From contig CM071569.1 of NCBI GenBank assembly GCA_036426205.1, forward strand, positions 1,702,354 to 1,766,353: 64,000 nucleotides of DNA. The letters are read 5' to 3'. Made by a program: the position numbers and the translations under genes. This DNA comes from Ascaphus truei. Its lineage: Eukaryota; Chordata; Amphibia; Anura; Ascaphidae. Positions 10,013 to 23,599 of the stretch are shown one piece after another (the stretch's first letter is position 1; every line of letters starts with the position of its first letter). The notes beneath the pieces were generated by a model. That model was not told the DNA's origin, did no database searches, and saw nothing but the letters and a program-made list of their open reading frames with translations.

Positions 10013-12538
10013 GATCATAGAGCTGGAACAGACACGTCCCACGCCCTGTGCCACAACAGCTGAGGGTTTAGGATGTAATACATACAGGAGAGCTGGACAC
10101 ACGATCCCACGCCCTGTGCCACAGACAGGCTGAGGAGTAGAATGTATACATACAGGAGAGCTGGAACAGACACGTCCCACGCCCTGTGCCACAGACAGGC
10201 TGAGGTAGAATGTAATACTAATAGGAGACTGGACCAGACACGTCCCACGCCCTGTGACCAGACAGGCTGAGGGTAGAATGTAATACATACAGGAGAGCTG
10301 GAACAGACACGTCCCACGCCCTGTGCCACAGACATGATGAGGATAGAATGTAATACATACAGTAGAGCTATGAACAGACACGTCCCACGCCTTGTGCCAC
10401 AGACAGGCTGAAGGTAGAATGTAATCATACAGTGAGAGCTGGAACAGACACGTCCCACGCCTGTGCCACAGACAGGCTGAGGATGAATGTAATACATCCA
10501 GGAGAGCTGGAACAGACACGTCCCACGCCCGTGCCACGACAGGCTGAGGATGAATGTAACACTACAGGAGAGCTGGAACAGACACGTCCCACGCCCTGTG
10601 CCACAGCAGGCTGAGAATGAATGATAATACATACAGGAGAGCTGGAACAGACACGTCCCACGCCCTGTGCCACAGCCATGCTGAGGATAGAATGTAATAC
10701 TACAGGAGAGCTGGAAACAGACACGTCCCCACGCCCTGTGCCACAGACAGGGCTGAGAGGAAATGTAATACATACAGGAGAGCTGGAACAACACGTCCCA
10801 CGCCCGTGCCCAAGACAGGCTGAGGATAGAATGTAATACAGCAGGAACTGGAACAGACACGTCCCACCCCTGTGCCACAGACAGGCTGAGGATAGAATGA
10901 TACATACAGGAGAGCTGGAACGACACGTCCCACCCCCTGTGCCCCAACAGGCTGAGGATAGAATGTAATACATACAGGAGAGCTGGAACAGACACGTCCC
11001 ACGCCTGTGCCACAGACAGGCTGAGATAGAATGTAATACATACAGGAGAGCTGGAACAGACACGTCCCCACGCCCTGTGCACACAGACATGCTGAGGGTA
11101 AATGTATACATACAGGAGAGCGGAACAGACACGTCCCACGCCCTGTGCCACAGACAGGCTGAGGGTAGAATGTAATCATACAGGAGAGCTGGAACAGACA
11201 CGTCCCACGCCCTGTGCCACAGACAGGCTGAGGATAGAATTGTAATCATACAGGAGAGCTGGAACAGACACGTCCCACGCCCGTGCCACAGACAGGCTGA
11301 GGATAGAATGTAATACATACAGGAGAGCTGGAACAGACACGTCCCACGCCCTTGCCCACAGCAGGCTGAGAATAGAATGTAATACATACAGAGAGCTGGA
11401 ACAGACACGTCCCACGCCCTTTGCCACAGACAGGCTGTGATAGAATGTAATACATACAGGAGAGCTGAACAGACACTTCCCACGCCTGGTGCCACAGACA
11501 GGCTGAGGGATAGAATGTAATACATACAGAGAGCTGTAACAGACACGTCCCACCCCTGTCCACAGACAGCTGAGGATAGAATGTAAATACATACAGGAGA
11601 GTGGAACGACACTTCCCACGCCTGTGCCACAGACCGGCTGAGGATAGAATGTAATACATACAGGAGAGCTGGAACGACACGTCCCACGCCCTGTTGCCAC
11701 AGACAGGCTGAAGGATAGAATGTAATACAACAGGAGCTGGAACAGACACGTCCCCACGCCCTGTGCCACAAGACAGGCTAGGATAGAAGGTAATACATCA
11801 GGAGAGCTGGAACAGACACGTTCCCAACGCCCTGTGGCCACAGACAGGCTGAGATAGAATGTAATACATACAGGAGAGCTGGAACGACACGTCCCACGCC
11901 CTGTGCCACAGACAGGCTGAGGATAGAATGTAATACATACAGGAGAGCGGAACAGACACGTCCCACGCCCTGTGCCACAGACAGGCTGAGGATAGAATGT
12001 AATACATACAGAGAGCTGGACAGACACGTCCCACGCCCTGTGCCACAGACGGCTGAGGATAGAATTAATACTACAGGAGAGCTGAACAGACCTCCCACGC
12101 CATGTGCCACAGACAGGCTTGAGGATTAGAATGTAATAACATACAGGAGAGCTGGAACAGACGTCCCACGCTGTCCACAGACGCTGAGGACTAGAATGTA
12201 ATAAACATACAGAGAGCTGAAACGACACTCCCACGCCTGTGCCACCAGACACTGAGGTAGAAATGTAATACATACAGGAGAGCTGGAACAGACACGTCCC
12301 ACGCCCTGTGCCACAGACAGGCTGAGGATAGAATGTAATACATACAGGAGAGCTGGAACAGACACGCCCCACGCCCTGTGCCACAGACAGGCTGAGGATA
12401 GAATGTAATACATACAGGAGAGCTGGAACAGACACGTCCCACGCCATGTGCCACAGACAGACCGAGGATAGAATGTAATACATACAGGAGAGCTGGAACA
12501 GACACGTCCCACGCCCTGTGCCACAGACAGGCTGAGGG
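10013..12538. repeat. 70-base minisatellite, about 36 copies, with dense single-base errors
   Basis: The unit contains AGCTGGAACAGACACGTCCC, a GCC-CTGTGCCACAGACAGG stretch, and GAGGATAGAATGTAATACAT. The period is exactly 70 in the clean copies at 12271, 12341, 12411 and 12481. The interior copies differ mainly by one-base deletions and homopolymer changes, while the flanking unique DNA shows no such noise. The reverse-strand open frames of up to 448 residues arise from the repeat; 70 is not a multiple of three, so the frames shift between units. They are not protein. Confidence 0.95.
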
Positions 12539-12747
12539 GTGTTTCTTTTAAAGTATTCTCATTTTGGAGGTTGAAGGTACGGTGTTTTGAGTGAAAATAA
12601 GGAATGCGCCAAGCAGATTTAAAATACATTGAAGTATTAAACACCTATTGTATATGAGTCAGCTGCTTAATGCTGGTACCTGCTGCAAAGTAACAGCACC
12701 GAGTATCCGCGTGGCCTCTTGGTAACATCGTGCCGTCTGATTTCCAG

Positions 12748-12832
12748 GTGGCCACTACAGCAACCACACTGACGGTAAACCCGATGCTGCCGCTTACTAG
12801 TGCTGCTGCGATAACCAGTTTCTCTGTCCCAG
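12748..12832 (+). CDS. POU2F1: POU2F1 exon: Ser/Thr-rich transactivation segment
   Basis: The exon begins after TTTCCAG and ends at CCAG before GTAAGA. It carries 28 codons plus one base, so it is phase 0 in and phase 1 out. The translation VATTATTLTVNPMLPL and then TSAAAITSFSVP aligns with the human Oct-1 segment just after the homeodomain. Six to seven residues (PSLVTSS-like) are missing near its start compared with the mammalian protein as I know it. This region belongs to the C-terminal Ser/Thr-rich activation domain. The next exons expected in vertebrate Oct-1 are not found before 14946. Confidence 0.88.
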
Positions 12833-13639
12833 GTAAGAGACCTGCCGTTCCTGCCATAACCGCTGCCGCGTACGTGACACTGCTGTGCCTTTTCTTTGTA
12901 TTATCTTGTATTGTTTTTTTTTTTTTTTAATTGACGAGTAATGGGCTTTTCTTAATTGCCTTCCGATAACTCAATATTAATGTGTCTGTTATCAGCATTG
13001 CATTATGCAGGCGGTTTGTATTTTTCCAAGATCCCTCAAGATCCTGTTGTGTAAAAAAAAAAAAAAAAGTGTGTGTGTGTATAGCAAACGATTGTTTAAT
13101 AAATAATTTGTTTAGATTAATTTCACACTGACACTAATTAGCTAATTTGGCGGTTTAGTGAAAGATAAGGAATGGCTCTTGGCCCAGAAAGATCCATGCT
13201 GGGTGACTACTCTGTTTTATATTGTACCAGAGGAGAAAGCTCAGTAAGTGCATACATGGCCTTGCCAATACAATCGTACTTTGAACGGAACGCACAGCAC
13301 ACAAGGTCCAAATGTGGGCAATAAATATGCCTTTCATCACTGCATAACCTGGGACAATAACCAACTACCCTTTTATATAGCAAAAATGCTGATCACCCAG
13401 GTGCCTAAAAACCCTCTTCTCCTCCCCCCCGCCCCCCCCCACGCCCCCGACCCACACACTCCCACCCCTTCCCCTGGGCTGTGTACGAGGACTGACCTGT
13501 CAATCACAGTTGCAACATCAAAGCTGGATAAGGTGCCCTGGCGGCAGTGATTGACGGGGAGCAGAAGACAGAGGCTGAGGGTGGAGCTAGTTGGAGAGCT
13601 GGAGATAGGGCTTGTCAGAGCTCTGTGCCCATGAGGCTG

Positions 13640-13929
<290 letters not shown>

Positions 13930-14204
13930 CCAACACAACTGAAAATAGAACTGCTTTATATGATGGTAAAAGACCATGTCTTGTGCCCTGAGGACGGCTC
14001 CTTTGGGGACGAATCCTTGATCCATGTTTTCTGCTCTCCTATATAAACTATTAATATTTTGAATTGTGCTAGTCTTTTTTTTCCCCAATTTTGATATTAC
14101 AATACTGATCTGGTATTAGCTAGCTTATTTTTCCAAGTGTGTGTCTATGTTCTTCGATGGCTACATACAGCTTGGTAATACTAAAAGGTGTGTGTCTTTA
14201 TTAA

Positions 14205-14430
14205 TAATAACTTTATTTCATATAGAGCTTTTTTTTCAATGAGACTCAAAGCGCGTCACAATTACAGTAAATCGCGTGGTACGCAGCACATAGGAATCTT
14301 TACAGACATAGTCCCTGCCCAGATGAGCTTACAATCTATATCTCCCTGAGCCTCGGGCACCAAAAACAAAGTGATTTACCCAAGGTCACAAGAAGCCGAC
14401 ACCAGGATTTGAACCAGACTCCCCTGCTTC
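14205..14430 (-). mobile_element. LINE tail / SINE-type remnant
   Basis: The + strand reads 'taataataactttatttcatatagagc', then 'agtccctgcccagatgagcttacaatc', then 'gtgatttacccaaggtcacaag', then 'caggatttgaaccagactcccc'. These are the inverted hallmarks of vertebrate L2/CR1 LINE tails and of the SINEs that share them. It lies antisense in a POU2F1 intron, about 515 bases before the last exon. Confidence 0.65.
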
Positions 14431-14945
14431 AAACTCTTGTGTGTGTGTATTCACATGGTATGAAAAGTACCCCATGTACTGAAACATAAATATTATGGGT
14501 GCCCAGCGAAAGACCGCGATACACCTAAGTATCATCAACATAGAACAGGGGAATATGGAGGCAAGCAGCACTGCAATAGTTAAAATGGTTTTTAATCACT
14601 TTATCAAAAATAGAAAACTGTCAAACAGAGCGATGTTTCAGACCTGTGGTCTTTTCTCAAGCTATTTACGCGCACATGTATGTGAATATGAATCCTAGTT
14701 TTCCCATAATTTGTCAATGAATGAAGTGTTTATTAAGACTTTCTTACAGCGTATGAATGTATTGCCGCCATACAAGTGATTTTCATATATGGGATGCCAA
14801 ACGCAATAGTCTAATGTTGAAGACCTGCGCATTCTGATTAGCCACAGCCCTTGGTTACCGTTCTGAACAGGTTTAGGCTTCGGGTCACATTGCTCGCCTC
14901 CATTTGACTTTTGTCTTCTTGTGTTCCTCCATCCCTACTTCTCAG

Positions 14946-15250
14946 CTCTTGCATCTGGTGGGTCTCTTCCAATAACATCACTGGATGCCGCTGGGAACTT
15001 CGTCTTTGCCAACGCGGGAGGGACGCCCAACATTGTGACTGCGCCCTTGTTTCTCAATCCTCAAAACCTCTCTCTGCTCACCAGCAACCCTGTTAGCTTG
15101 GTCTCTGCAGCTTCCACCGGGGTCTCCGGACCCATCACAAGCCTTCATGCCACCACCTCCTCAATCGAATCCCTCCAGAACGCTCTCTTTACTATGGCCT
15201 CTGCTAGCGGAGCTGCTTCCACCACCACTACTGCCTCCAGGGCACAGTGA
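14946..15250 (+). CDS. POU2F1: POU2F1 last coding exon and stop
   Basis: It begins after TTCTCAG with two bases completing an Ala codon and ends in TGA at 15248-15250. The translation starts [20 protein letters not shown], continues [20 protein letters not shown] and ends [15 protein letters not shown]. This is the highly conserved C terminus of Oct-1 and is unmistakable. Its phase (1) fits the donor at 12832 directly, giving ...SFSVP-A-LASGG, so a continuous frame exists even without the expected middle exons. No disruption is seen. The segment belongs to the C-terminal activation/regulatory tail. Confidence 0.95.
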
Positions 15251-16268
15251 GCGGGGCTGGAGCGCACGGACAGTGGGTGCCGCATCCTGGCGGCAGCGTG
15301 GCTTACTGCAAGTCTTTTTGCTAAAGGAAGAAAACAATGTGATTTGGCTGCCAGTCGACGTGTTGTTGGGAATGAGAAAGAGAGAGGGGGGGGGGGGGGG
15401 AAACCCCACGAAGAGAACAAATAACGGATGGACATTTTGCCTAATTTTATAACAAACATTCTCTTTTCAGGATGGCGTCACTGATCAGAGAACTTTCTAA
15501 CCAAAAATGTAAAAAAACAAAAACAAAACAAAAAAAAAAGTGAAAGGACTACTTCTCATTTCCAGCAATCACATGAACGCGTTAAGGTTGGTTATCAGAA
15601 ATCAGATATAGGAAGGGGAATTTGGTTTGTTCTAAATATCCTTTTTTTTTTTTTTTTTTTTTTAATTATCATTTTGTATAGGTCTGTTGTACAGACCTTT
15701 TATGTCATGCAAGGTGTTTATAATCATATCAATAATGGGGTTCCTTTCTTAACTGGTACAATTTAGGCAGGCCTGTATTACTGGTGTATTTTATTTGTCC
15801 TTCCTCCTCTTTTAGATGCATTTCTTACTGATTCCAGGTAGAGCAGCTCCCTTGTGGAGCTGAACATTGTTGCAGGCTTTCCTATGATAACTGCTGTGAA
15901 TATTGTTAATGGCCTGTGCCGCCTCCTCTGCCTTTTGTGAGGCTCATGTAAGGAGACATGTGCTCGGTTCTTAATTATTTCTATCACCTTGTGCAAAAGG
16001 CGGAGCCAAGAAACTCTAAAAGATGTGTGCAAAGTTGCCATGCCAAGCTGACCTTTCTGTTACCAGCTCATGCACCATTATTTCCTAGAACTGTATTGTT
16101 GTGGACCTACATAAATCCTCCTAATACATGAATATACTGTTGAATGCAAGTCACTGCAAAGCCACCCCCTGTTAATTGCAAATGCTCATGTACTTATCTC
16201 CTGAAGCTGCACACTCACTGTCTTGTATAATAATGAGCCTGAGGTAGATTTGCAATTCCCAAAGATTA

Positions 16269-16274
16269 AATAAA
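16269..16274 (+). promoter_or_regulatory. Candidate proximal polyadenylation signal of POU2F1
   Basis: AATAAA about 1.0 kb after the stop codon. It would give a short-UTR isoform. Use is not testable from sequence alone. Confidence 0.35.
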
Positions 16275-17401
16275 GTGGTCACAACAGTATAATTTTGTCA
16301 CCAAACTAAGGGAAAAGTTAAATGTTTGGTTACTGTCCAGACAGCTTCTTACCTTGAGTTATATATCTCCCCTTTAGCTGTGCAGAATATTTAAGTCCTA
16401 AAGAAGAAGCTACTTGTTTATCGTTTTTGATTTTGAAATGGTTTCCTTTATGTACTACAAGGGCGCTTGAGCCGCTTTGCACACATCATAAGGTTTCATG
16501 TCTCTGTGTTGGTTTGCTGGAATCGCTGATGGAACTAGGTCAGCAGAAACGGCAATAAGTCGTGACCAAGGGACCAGATCAGGTGCTTGCCATGTCTGAA
16601 AGATGAGCGTGTGTGAGTATGTACAAGGATGAAAAGTGGTCTGAAAAGTTTTGTTTTTTTCCCTACCTTAATGTACCAATATCATCTATATATATGAAAC
16701 CAAAAATCTGAAAGAATGACGACGCAGACTGGATCGCTGCAGTTCACGCTACATCTCCCAATAGGGAAGCTTTCTGCCAAGTGTCAGAGACCCATTATGG
16801 AATGCTGTTCTATAATGCTATTCTCTGGAGGGAACGTCCTGGGGGTTCCCTTATCTTCAAGAGAGGTATTCTATCTTTTGGATTACCCGCGCACTGAATT
16901 AAGTAATCCCAAATTGGCAGAAACCTTTCCATGTCCCTGGGCTCGTCCATTCTTTGGTCGTCAAATCTCCATCATTACAAGTTATCCCGTTCCATCCCTA
17001 ACCCAATTAGAGTAGTGAACTGCAAGCAGTCAACTAACCCGTCTCATTCAACCGTGTGTGTGTGTGTTTTGTATTTTGTGTTGAATTTTTTAACCCCTTT
17101 GCTGCCGGAGCAAGGCCAGCAGCATGTTACGTTGCTTGCCCCCCTCTGGCACAAAAGCGGGTTTAACTAAGCTTGAACCAAAGTCAATTTCTAGCAAGCT
17201 GCTGTACTAATGGACTAGTTTATATAAGTGCAGCTCAGGCGCAGTGAGTGACAAGATAGATGCTACTGACAATTTCTTTCATTTTTGTCTTTTTTTATTT
17301 TATTTGGGGGGTGTGGGGTGTTAATATAAAATTAACGTTGCTGCTTGTCTTAATTGTGTATTGGGGGGTTTGTTTTTCTTCAATTTGTTGTACCTTTAGA
17401 G

Positions 17402-17596
17402 CAGGATTGACCAACTCCAGTCCTCAAGGACCCCCAACAGACCAGCTTTTAAGGATATCCCAGCTTCAGCACAGGTGGCTCAATGAGTGGCTCAGTTGAA
17501 GACTGAGCCACTGATTGAGCCACCTGTGCTGATGCAGGGATATCCTTAAGACCTGACCTGTTGGTGGCCCCTGTGGACTGGAGTTTACCACCCCTG
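17402..17596. mobile_element. hAT-type MITE (CAGGGGTGGCCAACTCC family), copy with perfect 8-base duplication
   Basis: The ends are inverted relatives of CAGGGGTGGCCAACTCCAG, and the interior palindrome carries GCTTCAGCACAGGTGGCTCA and its reverse. It is flanked on both sides by CTTTAGAG (17394-17401 and 17597-17604), an 8-base target duplication diagnostic of the hAT superfamily. It lies in the POU2F1 3' UTR. Confidence 0.9.
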
Positions 17597-17693
17597 CTTT
17601 AGAGCAAACACTAACTTGATGACTTTTCCTTTTGTATCAGTGTGTAAATATTAGGATAATGGAGTCACTCTCTTACTCAAGTCAGCCACCCAG

Positions 17694-17696
<3 letters not shown>

Positions 17697-17721
<25 letters not shown>
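17697..17721. repeat. CT microsatellite
   Basis: About 12 CT units. Confidence 0.85.
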
Positions 17722-17726
<5 letters not shown>

Positions 17727-19761
17727 CTCCGCTCTCTTCTCCCCTTCCATTGATCCCACTGGTTGCAAATAACATTTCTAGCGTATAATAGATACCTATG
17801 CTGTTTCAGTTCAGGCTTTCGAGCTACCTTTTTGGATTGTTTCGTTTGGCGAGTACGTTATATCTGTTGTGCTCCAGTCAGTATTGTTGATGGCTGGGTG
17901 AATCTAGACGAGCAGTTGTGAAGAATGTGTCACGTTTTCTTACCGTGATCAGCTTTGGCTTTCAGAGGTCCTGCCCGGTGAAAGACATGACCTTGGAATT
18001 CTTACTGACAGAGTGCTGCATTATATTGTTCCCGCCATTGAAAAGGGCTAATGTATGGATATACCTATTAGTGTAGAATTCATATAGTCGAGCAATGCTA
18101 ACCTACAGTAAATGTCTCTCTTTTTTTTTTTCATTTGTCTTGGACACCCTAACAGAATGTACGTACATCAGGCGTTCCCAGACCGTGCATAGCCATTTCA
18201 CATGAAAATCTGTTTAAGGGTTAGATTCGATGAGCGTGTTTTCAAAGGGCTCTGCCCTTTGAATAGTTGAACTGTGATGATTCCCAAGGCCATTCAGCAA
18301 AAATGTTGGCTTTAGACGCCATTGCATGTTTTAGACGAATAATGTACGATTCTGAGCAAATGCTACACATTATTTTTTCTTAAACTGTTCACATATTCTT
18401 CAATGGAAACATATATTCCCTCTGTTATGTTGTTTAGAAGATCCTCTCATGTTCTAGGCAGCTTATAGATAAACTAAGGTTGCTGTAAGTATAAATCAGA
18501 CGAATTCTAATCTTTACCAGAAGAGCTTTGTTTCTAAGCTCTGACAACTAGATCTTTAACTTGTATGTAACAAATTTGGTAATACTAAAACAAAAAAGGG
18601 GTCTTGTTTGAATAACCAAAATGTAGACCCCCTCCAACTTACTAATGCATTTCATTTTGTTTGCGTTATCTGACTTGCTTCATCTACTCCTATATTCAGA
18701 GATGTATGTATTCTATAAAGTAAAAATATATATGTACATTTTATTTGATAAAGTCCTTAATTGTTGCTCCTGATTGGATCCTTGGGACCATATTGAATGG
18801 GTTATATTTGTCATGGATTAACAAACCTAATCTTTATGTTAATTTAAATCTTCAATGTAATATGTACATTTCTCCAGTGGCGCCCGTGGTCTTTAGCATG
18901 CCCAGATGTATTTGCAATCTCTTGCCACAGAAATGTGAGCACACAGTATATTTAGCCTTTCGAATATCTGGATCTCAGTACGATAGGCAGACTAAAAGGT
19001 TATTGAATAAGGGTCTTGGGAGAGAATACTAACAGCTGAAAATTGCCATGGACTTAGCTTCTGATATTATTATTATTGAATGATATGACTGTGAGCCATT
19101 AGTTCTGTTAAGTCCCGCTATGTTTGATTACACGGTAGGCCCACTTAGCGCTCTGAATTATTTTCTCAGCGTACAGAGGAGGGTTTTGTTGTGCAGTCAC
19201 TCAACATTTGTATGGCTGGTTGTATGTTGCAAAAAAAAAAAAAAAAAAAAATAGCTTTTGCCGGAGAAAATTGTTGACCATCTGACACTGGTTGCCCTCT
19301 TCCCACATATAATACTTTGTCTGTTTTACAGTATTGCTGTCTGTCTTGCAGTATTGGTCAGTGTAAGTAGGTTGGGTTTGCGGTAAGCATCGACTCTTTA
19401 GACTGCTGTGTTTTCAGCTACTGACTAATAGGGTGATTCTATATACGCCGACACGTCCATTTTTGGCAAAAAAGATCCCCATAAACTTCAGAGGATTGTA
19501 TGTAAAATAAAGCCCTAAGGTGGGGCTGCTTCTGTGTGTGCCTACACGCCATGCAATGGGGAGTTTTGGTAGGAAACCGTCCCGCTTGGCTGCTTCGGCA
19601 CTGAAGATCGGCCCCTAAGTTTTCTAAGCAGTTGCGCTAGTTTTGCGACAGCGGCCTGATGGCTCTTATGAAGCGTTCAAGTTTTATAGAGAAGGTGCAG
19701 GAGTTTGGGGGTTTTTTTTGTTTTTAACGACCAAACTAGACCTAAAATATTTCCCTTAAAA

Positions 19762-19927
19762 CAGGGGCGGCCAACTCTAGTCCTCAAGACCCACGAACAG
19801 GTCAGGTTTTAAGGATATCGCTTCAGCACAGGTGGCTCAGTCGAAGACTGAGCCACTTGTGCTGAAGCAGGGATAGCCTTAAAACCTGACCTGTTCGTGG
19901 GCCTTGGACTGGAGTTGGCCGCCCCTG
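19762..19927. mobile_element. hAT-type MITE, same family, 8-base duplication CCTTAAAA
   Basis: Near-complete inverted copy structure from CAGGGGCGGCCAACTC to GAGTTGGCCGCCCCTG. It is flanked by CCTTAAAA at 19754-19761 and 19928-19935. Almost the whole element is self-complementary. Confidence 0.9.
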
Positions 19928-22900
19928 CCTTAAAACATAGTTTTAAATTGCTAAAACATCAGTTTTATTCATTACGTTTTTACTTGATTCTACTTCAAGT
20001 GGCAGCCCAGCAAAAGATGCAGGTGAGCAAAGGACAGGGGCCCGTGGAATAGGTTGGAAAATACACGGGAATCGGACCAGCAGAAGTATTTTAGCATTTT
20101 TGTAACGTAACATTTCCACGGTAAACAAACGGTTTTACTATGTTTGGCAAATGATCTTCTCACTAAAAGGCATTATATAGTCCTTAACATTGCTGGCTTA
20201 GCTTTGTTCTTTTGTTTACAAAGTAATTGTTTGTCATTAGTCAAACCGATGGGCTTGGTTTCACGCAAATCTAATTCACGTACATTTTTCACGAGATAAA
20301 AATAAGACTTACATGGGTGAATAAATCTTTCTAAGGAAGCTGATAGTTGTTTTAAAAAAAAAAAACCACACATTTTTGTGAGCTGCGAGGTTGCACTGCC
20401 CCTTTAATAATAAAGTAGGGCAGATTTACTGGGAGCCATACATTTTTTGGATTTTGCATAAACATACTTTCGAGATGTTTGTGAGATCTCTAGAACGCTG
20501 TTACAGCAGCTTTCAAGACAACCCCCCCCGGACCATCGGAGAAATGTTCATGTTTTGCCAGTAAAAAGTATTTGTATTCTTACCCATGAAAACCGGTAAA
20601 TCACTTAAAGCCATTTCTGCCTTCCTCAATGGACACAGATTCCTGTTCAAAATTGTGCAGTGACCTGCAGTGTTTTTTGTTTAGCTTGAACTACACACAC
20701 ACAGCCCCACCATTTTCTCACATGGTGTATCTGTCCCTTCCCCCCCCCCCCCCCCCCCCGGATCATCAGAAAAGCTTTCTCATGACCCATTACGTGTGAG
20801 TGAGGACTGTGGTGCATCTCTACTCACATCTTTGCATGCCCCCGTGGCACTAGAGGTATTGATACTTCCCTACCTACTTTCTATTCACCCCCTGTCTTTC
20901 TCACTTGGCAGCTTCAGAACAGGATTTGGAGAGGGCAGTGGTTATAACATACCTCAGCTTATCTTGGCATTGTCACAGATGGGCTCGGAAAAGCTGGAAG
21001 AGAAAACGTTCTAAATAGTGGAAATAATTCCAGCTATAGAGTTAAGTCTGTTTATTAAGATTGTTCAACATGATTATGCTGTAATGTTTGTTTGTTTTAT
21101 CCTGTTTATAGGTTACAATGATGGAGTAGAGAGGGCAAAGGGAACTGATTAGTTTTATATGAGGAAATATTATTTTCTACAAACAGATTGCCAAAGCTTA
21201 CATTTGTGTGCTCCAGTGATTGAGTCGGTACCATGCAGGCCCATCCGGGTGATATGTAGGGGCTTGATACGTTCAGGGTTGGTCAGGAGAACACAGACCC
21301 CTTTCCTTCCTCTTCCTCCTCCTTTTTCTGCCCCACCTACCCCTCTGCCCAGTGAATTTAAACATTGGGGTTATGAAGGATATTTGGCGTAACTTATGGG
21401 AGAAGAGGGAAGAGACTGGTTGCATCTATAGTCTAACTGGGAGAGCAGCCGTGAAACCGGTTCCTTATTTTTGATCCCCTGTTGTGCTGTTCTAGAATGT
21501 AGTCTTTGTAGCCATGTTTAGGTTGGAGAATCCTTTTGTATAATAGTAATGCTACTGCGCCTGTCTAGACCAAAAAGGTAAAAACCAAACTGAGAAGGGA
21601 AAAGAATCCTGTGCTCCTCTTTTGCACCTGGCCTTTATCCCGCCAAGAATCCAAATACTGTGAGACACAGAATTCTTTCCTGGATGGACCCATGTTTGTT
21701 TTGTCTTTGTGAATTTCTCAAGTTGCGTCTCTGAAGGTAGTGAGGGCAAAGAGAGGTTCCGTATTACCTCTCTATAGCACAGGTTTCCTTGTCCTGTTTG
21801 GACCAGTTCTGTGTCTGAAAAAGGTCTACGGGTAAAGGATGATGGACTTTGTGTTTGCCTCCCCGTGCACAAGTATAAAGAAAATGGGTAAAGAACCAAG
21901 GCGATAGGAGATTTTAAACGGCCAGTTTTGATCTTGGGAAAGGTGAAGGACTGCTTATAATGGAGAATATCACTGGTTGGTGTGTTTTTTAAGTGGTACC
22001 TAAAGGTTTGGACTTTGGTAGATCGTGTCTGCCTCAATACACAACTGGGAACACTGCAAGGACCATGCAAGGAAGGTATTCAATTCTTCATTCATGGAGT
22101 TCCCAGGGCCAGTCTCTCAATGTGTCCTTCAAGAAAAGCATTTCCAAAGATTATGTAATTAATATTGTTCGTAACAAAGATCTTCTTTCATGTTTCTTAT
22201 AAGTGTGATGTCTATGTAGCTCTTGGAAAGTAAAATTGCTTAAGACCAAATTTCAAGTTGTAGGGCTACCTTGAGAAGGAAGCCATATTATTGTGCTGCC
22301 TAATGAAAAATAGTGTTTAGTAAAAGACTCCAACCGCCTTTCAGATTATTCAGAAAAATGAATTCACAGTGAAATCTTTCTGGAGTGTGTCATATCCAGG
22401 AGTAGCAAGAGGACGGATGGACTTTGTCTGCAGCAACATAGTGGTTGAGGGGAAGAAAGGTGGCAAAGTGAGAGAGATCTCATCTGGTTTGTATTCAGAC
22501 AGGAAAATCTCTTGGTTTTGATTTTGTTACAGATTTTTCACTTGAAAGCTTTACTACTGCGTTTGTTCTGCAGACGTAATGTAAGTGGTATTAATTCATA
22601 CTATGTGACTTTGTGAAGAGCTCAGTAGGTGTTCGCGTAGGTTTTGGGGGTAATGAAGAAATAACACCTCCAAGATATTAACGCTTGGAACAGCAGGTAT
22701 GGGAAAACACGGTGTGCTTTATGAAACCTAAACCTGAAGAAGGAAAGGAAAAATGTCTCCAGTTGTTGCTCTAAAGACTGCCCAGATCATCCGTTACAGC
22801 TGCCTTTCATTTAGCTTCTTCGTACAATCTCGTGAATGGTTTCCACTTGCTTAACCTTCCTTTCTACAAGTGTTTGAACACTATATGAAAGGAATGAGCT

Positions 22901-23388
22901 TCTAATCACTGCTGTAAACTTTGAAGGTTTCTTTCCACATGCACTCAATTGTGCAACTTTTTCTAAGAGCTCTTGTCTTTTCAGTTCTAGTTAACTCATT
23001 GCGGCACTGACCAGGCAAGGGGTGTTATCTAGATGGCTTTGGCTATTAGGCTTTGGTTATTTATTCTATTCCACTCCTAAACCACGAAATAAATGTACAC
23101 GCGTTTCCTGGGTGTTGGAATGGCTCACCTGCAGCGTTGGGTAAAATCGGACTTGCAATTAGTGACACGATCAGATCATTCTTCATATTTTTCCAAACAC
23201 TTAAGATTTTTCCTTTCCTTCTTTCAATTTCAAAGCCTAGGTGAGTAGTCGTGGGGATCCTCCACTACGGTTACAGGAGCTGTTGTATACCTCATTTTAA
23301 AACTCGTAACGGAGTAACTTGCTTTAACTTTCTCTTACAACCCTACAGAGTTGCCAACTCTGCCCTGAGTAACATTGACCTTCTGGCC

Positions 23389-23599
23389 CAGGGGTGGCCA
23401 ACTCCACTCCTTAAGGGGCTACAAAGAGGTAAGATTTTCAGGATGTCTCTGCTTCAGCAGAGGACATTCTGAACCTGACCTGTTGGTGACCCTTGAGAAC
23501 TGGAGCTGGCCAGTCAACGACTGAGCGATCTCTGCTGAAGTAGGCCTGTCCTTAAAACCTGACCTGCTTGTAACCCTTGACTGGAGTTGGCCGCCCCTG
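23389..23599. mobile_element. hAT-type MITE, same family, 8-base duplication TTCTGGCC
   Basis: It runs from CAGGGGTGGCCAACTCCA to GGAGTTGGCCGCCCCTG and is flanked by TTCTGGCC at 23381-23388 and 23600-23607. The internal part is more diverged than in the other copies. Confidence 0.9.

Larger units (their letters stand above)
5555..12747 (+). other. POU2F1: POU2F1 intron between the homeodomain exon and the Ser/Thr-rich exon
   Basis: The donor is GTGAGC and the acceptor TTTCCAG. The 7.2 kb contain a frog-type dispersed repeat (5990-6430), a G-rich run (6440-6510), GT arrays (7150-7240), a 54-base duplication (7990-8104), GC-rich unassigned DNA (8105-9830) with a CCAAT-box cluster, and a 2.5 kb minisatellite ending about 210 bases before the next exon. 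I see no exon inside. Confidence 0.85.

Noticed and set aside
10015..12644. Reverse-strand open frames of up to 448 residues
   Set aside because: They arise from the 70-base minisatellite; the frame shifts from unit to unit and no domain is present.
21552..22070. 172-codon open frame antisense to the POU2F1 3' UTR
   Set aside because: No recognisable motif or splice context; long open frames of this size occur by chance in 64 kb.
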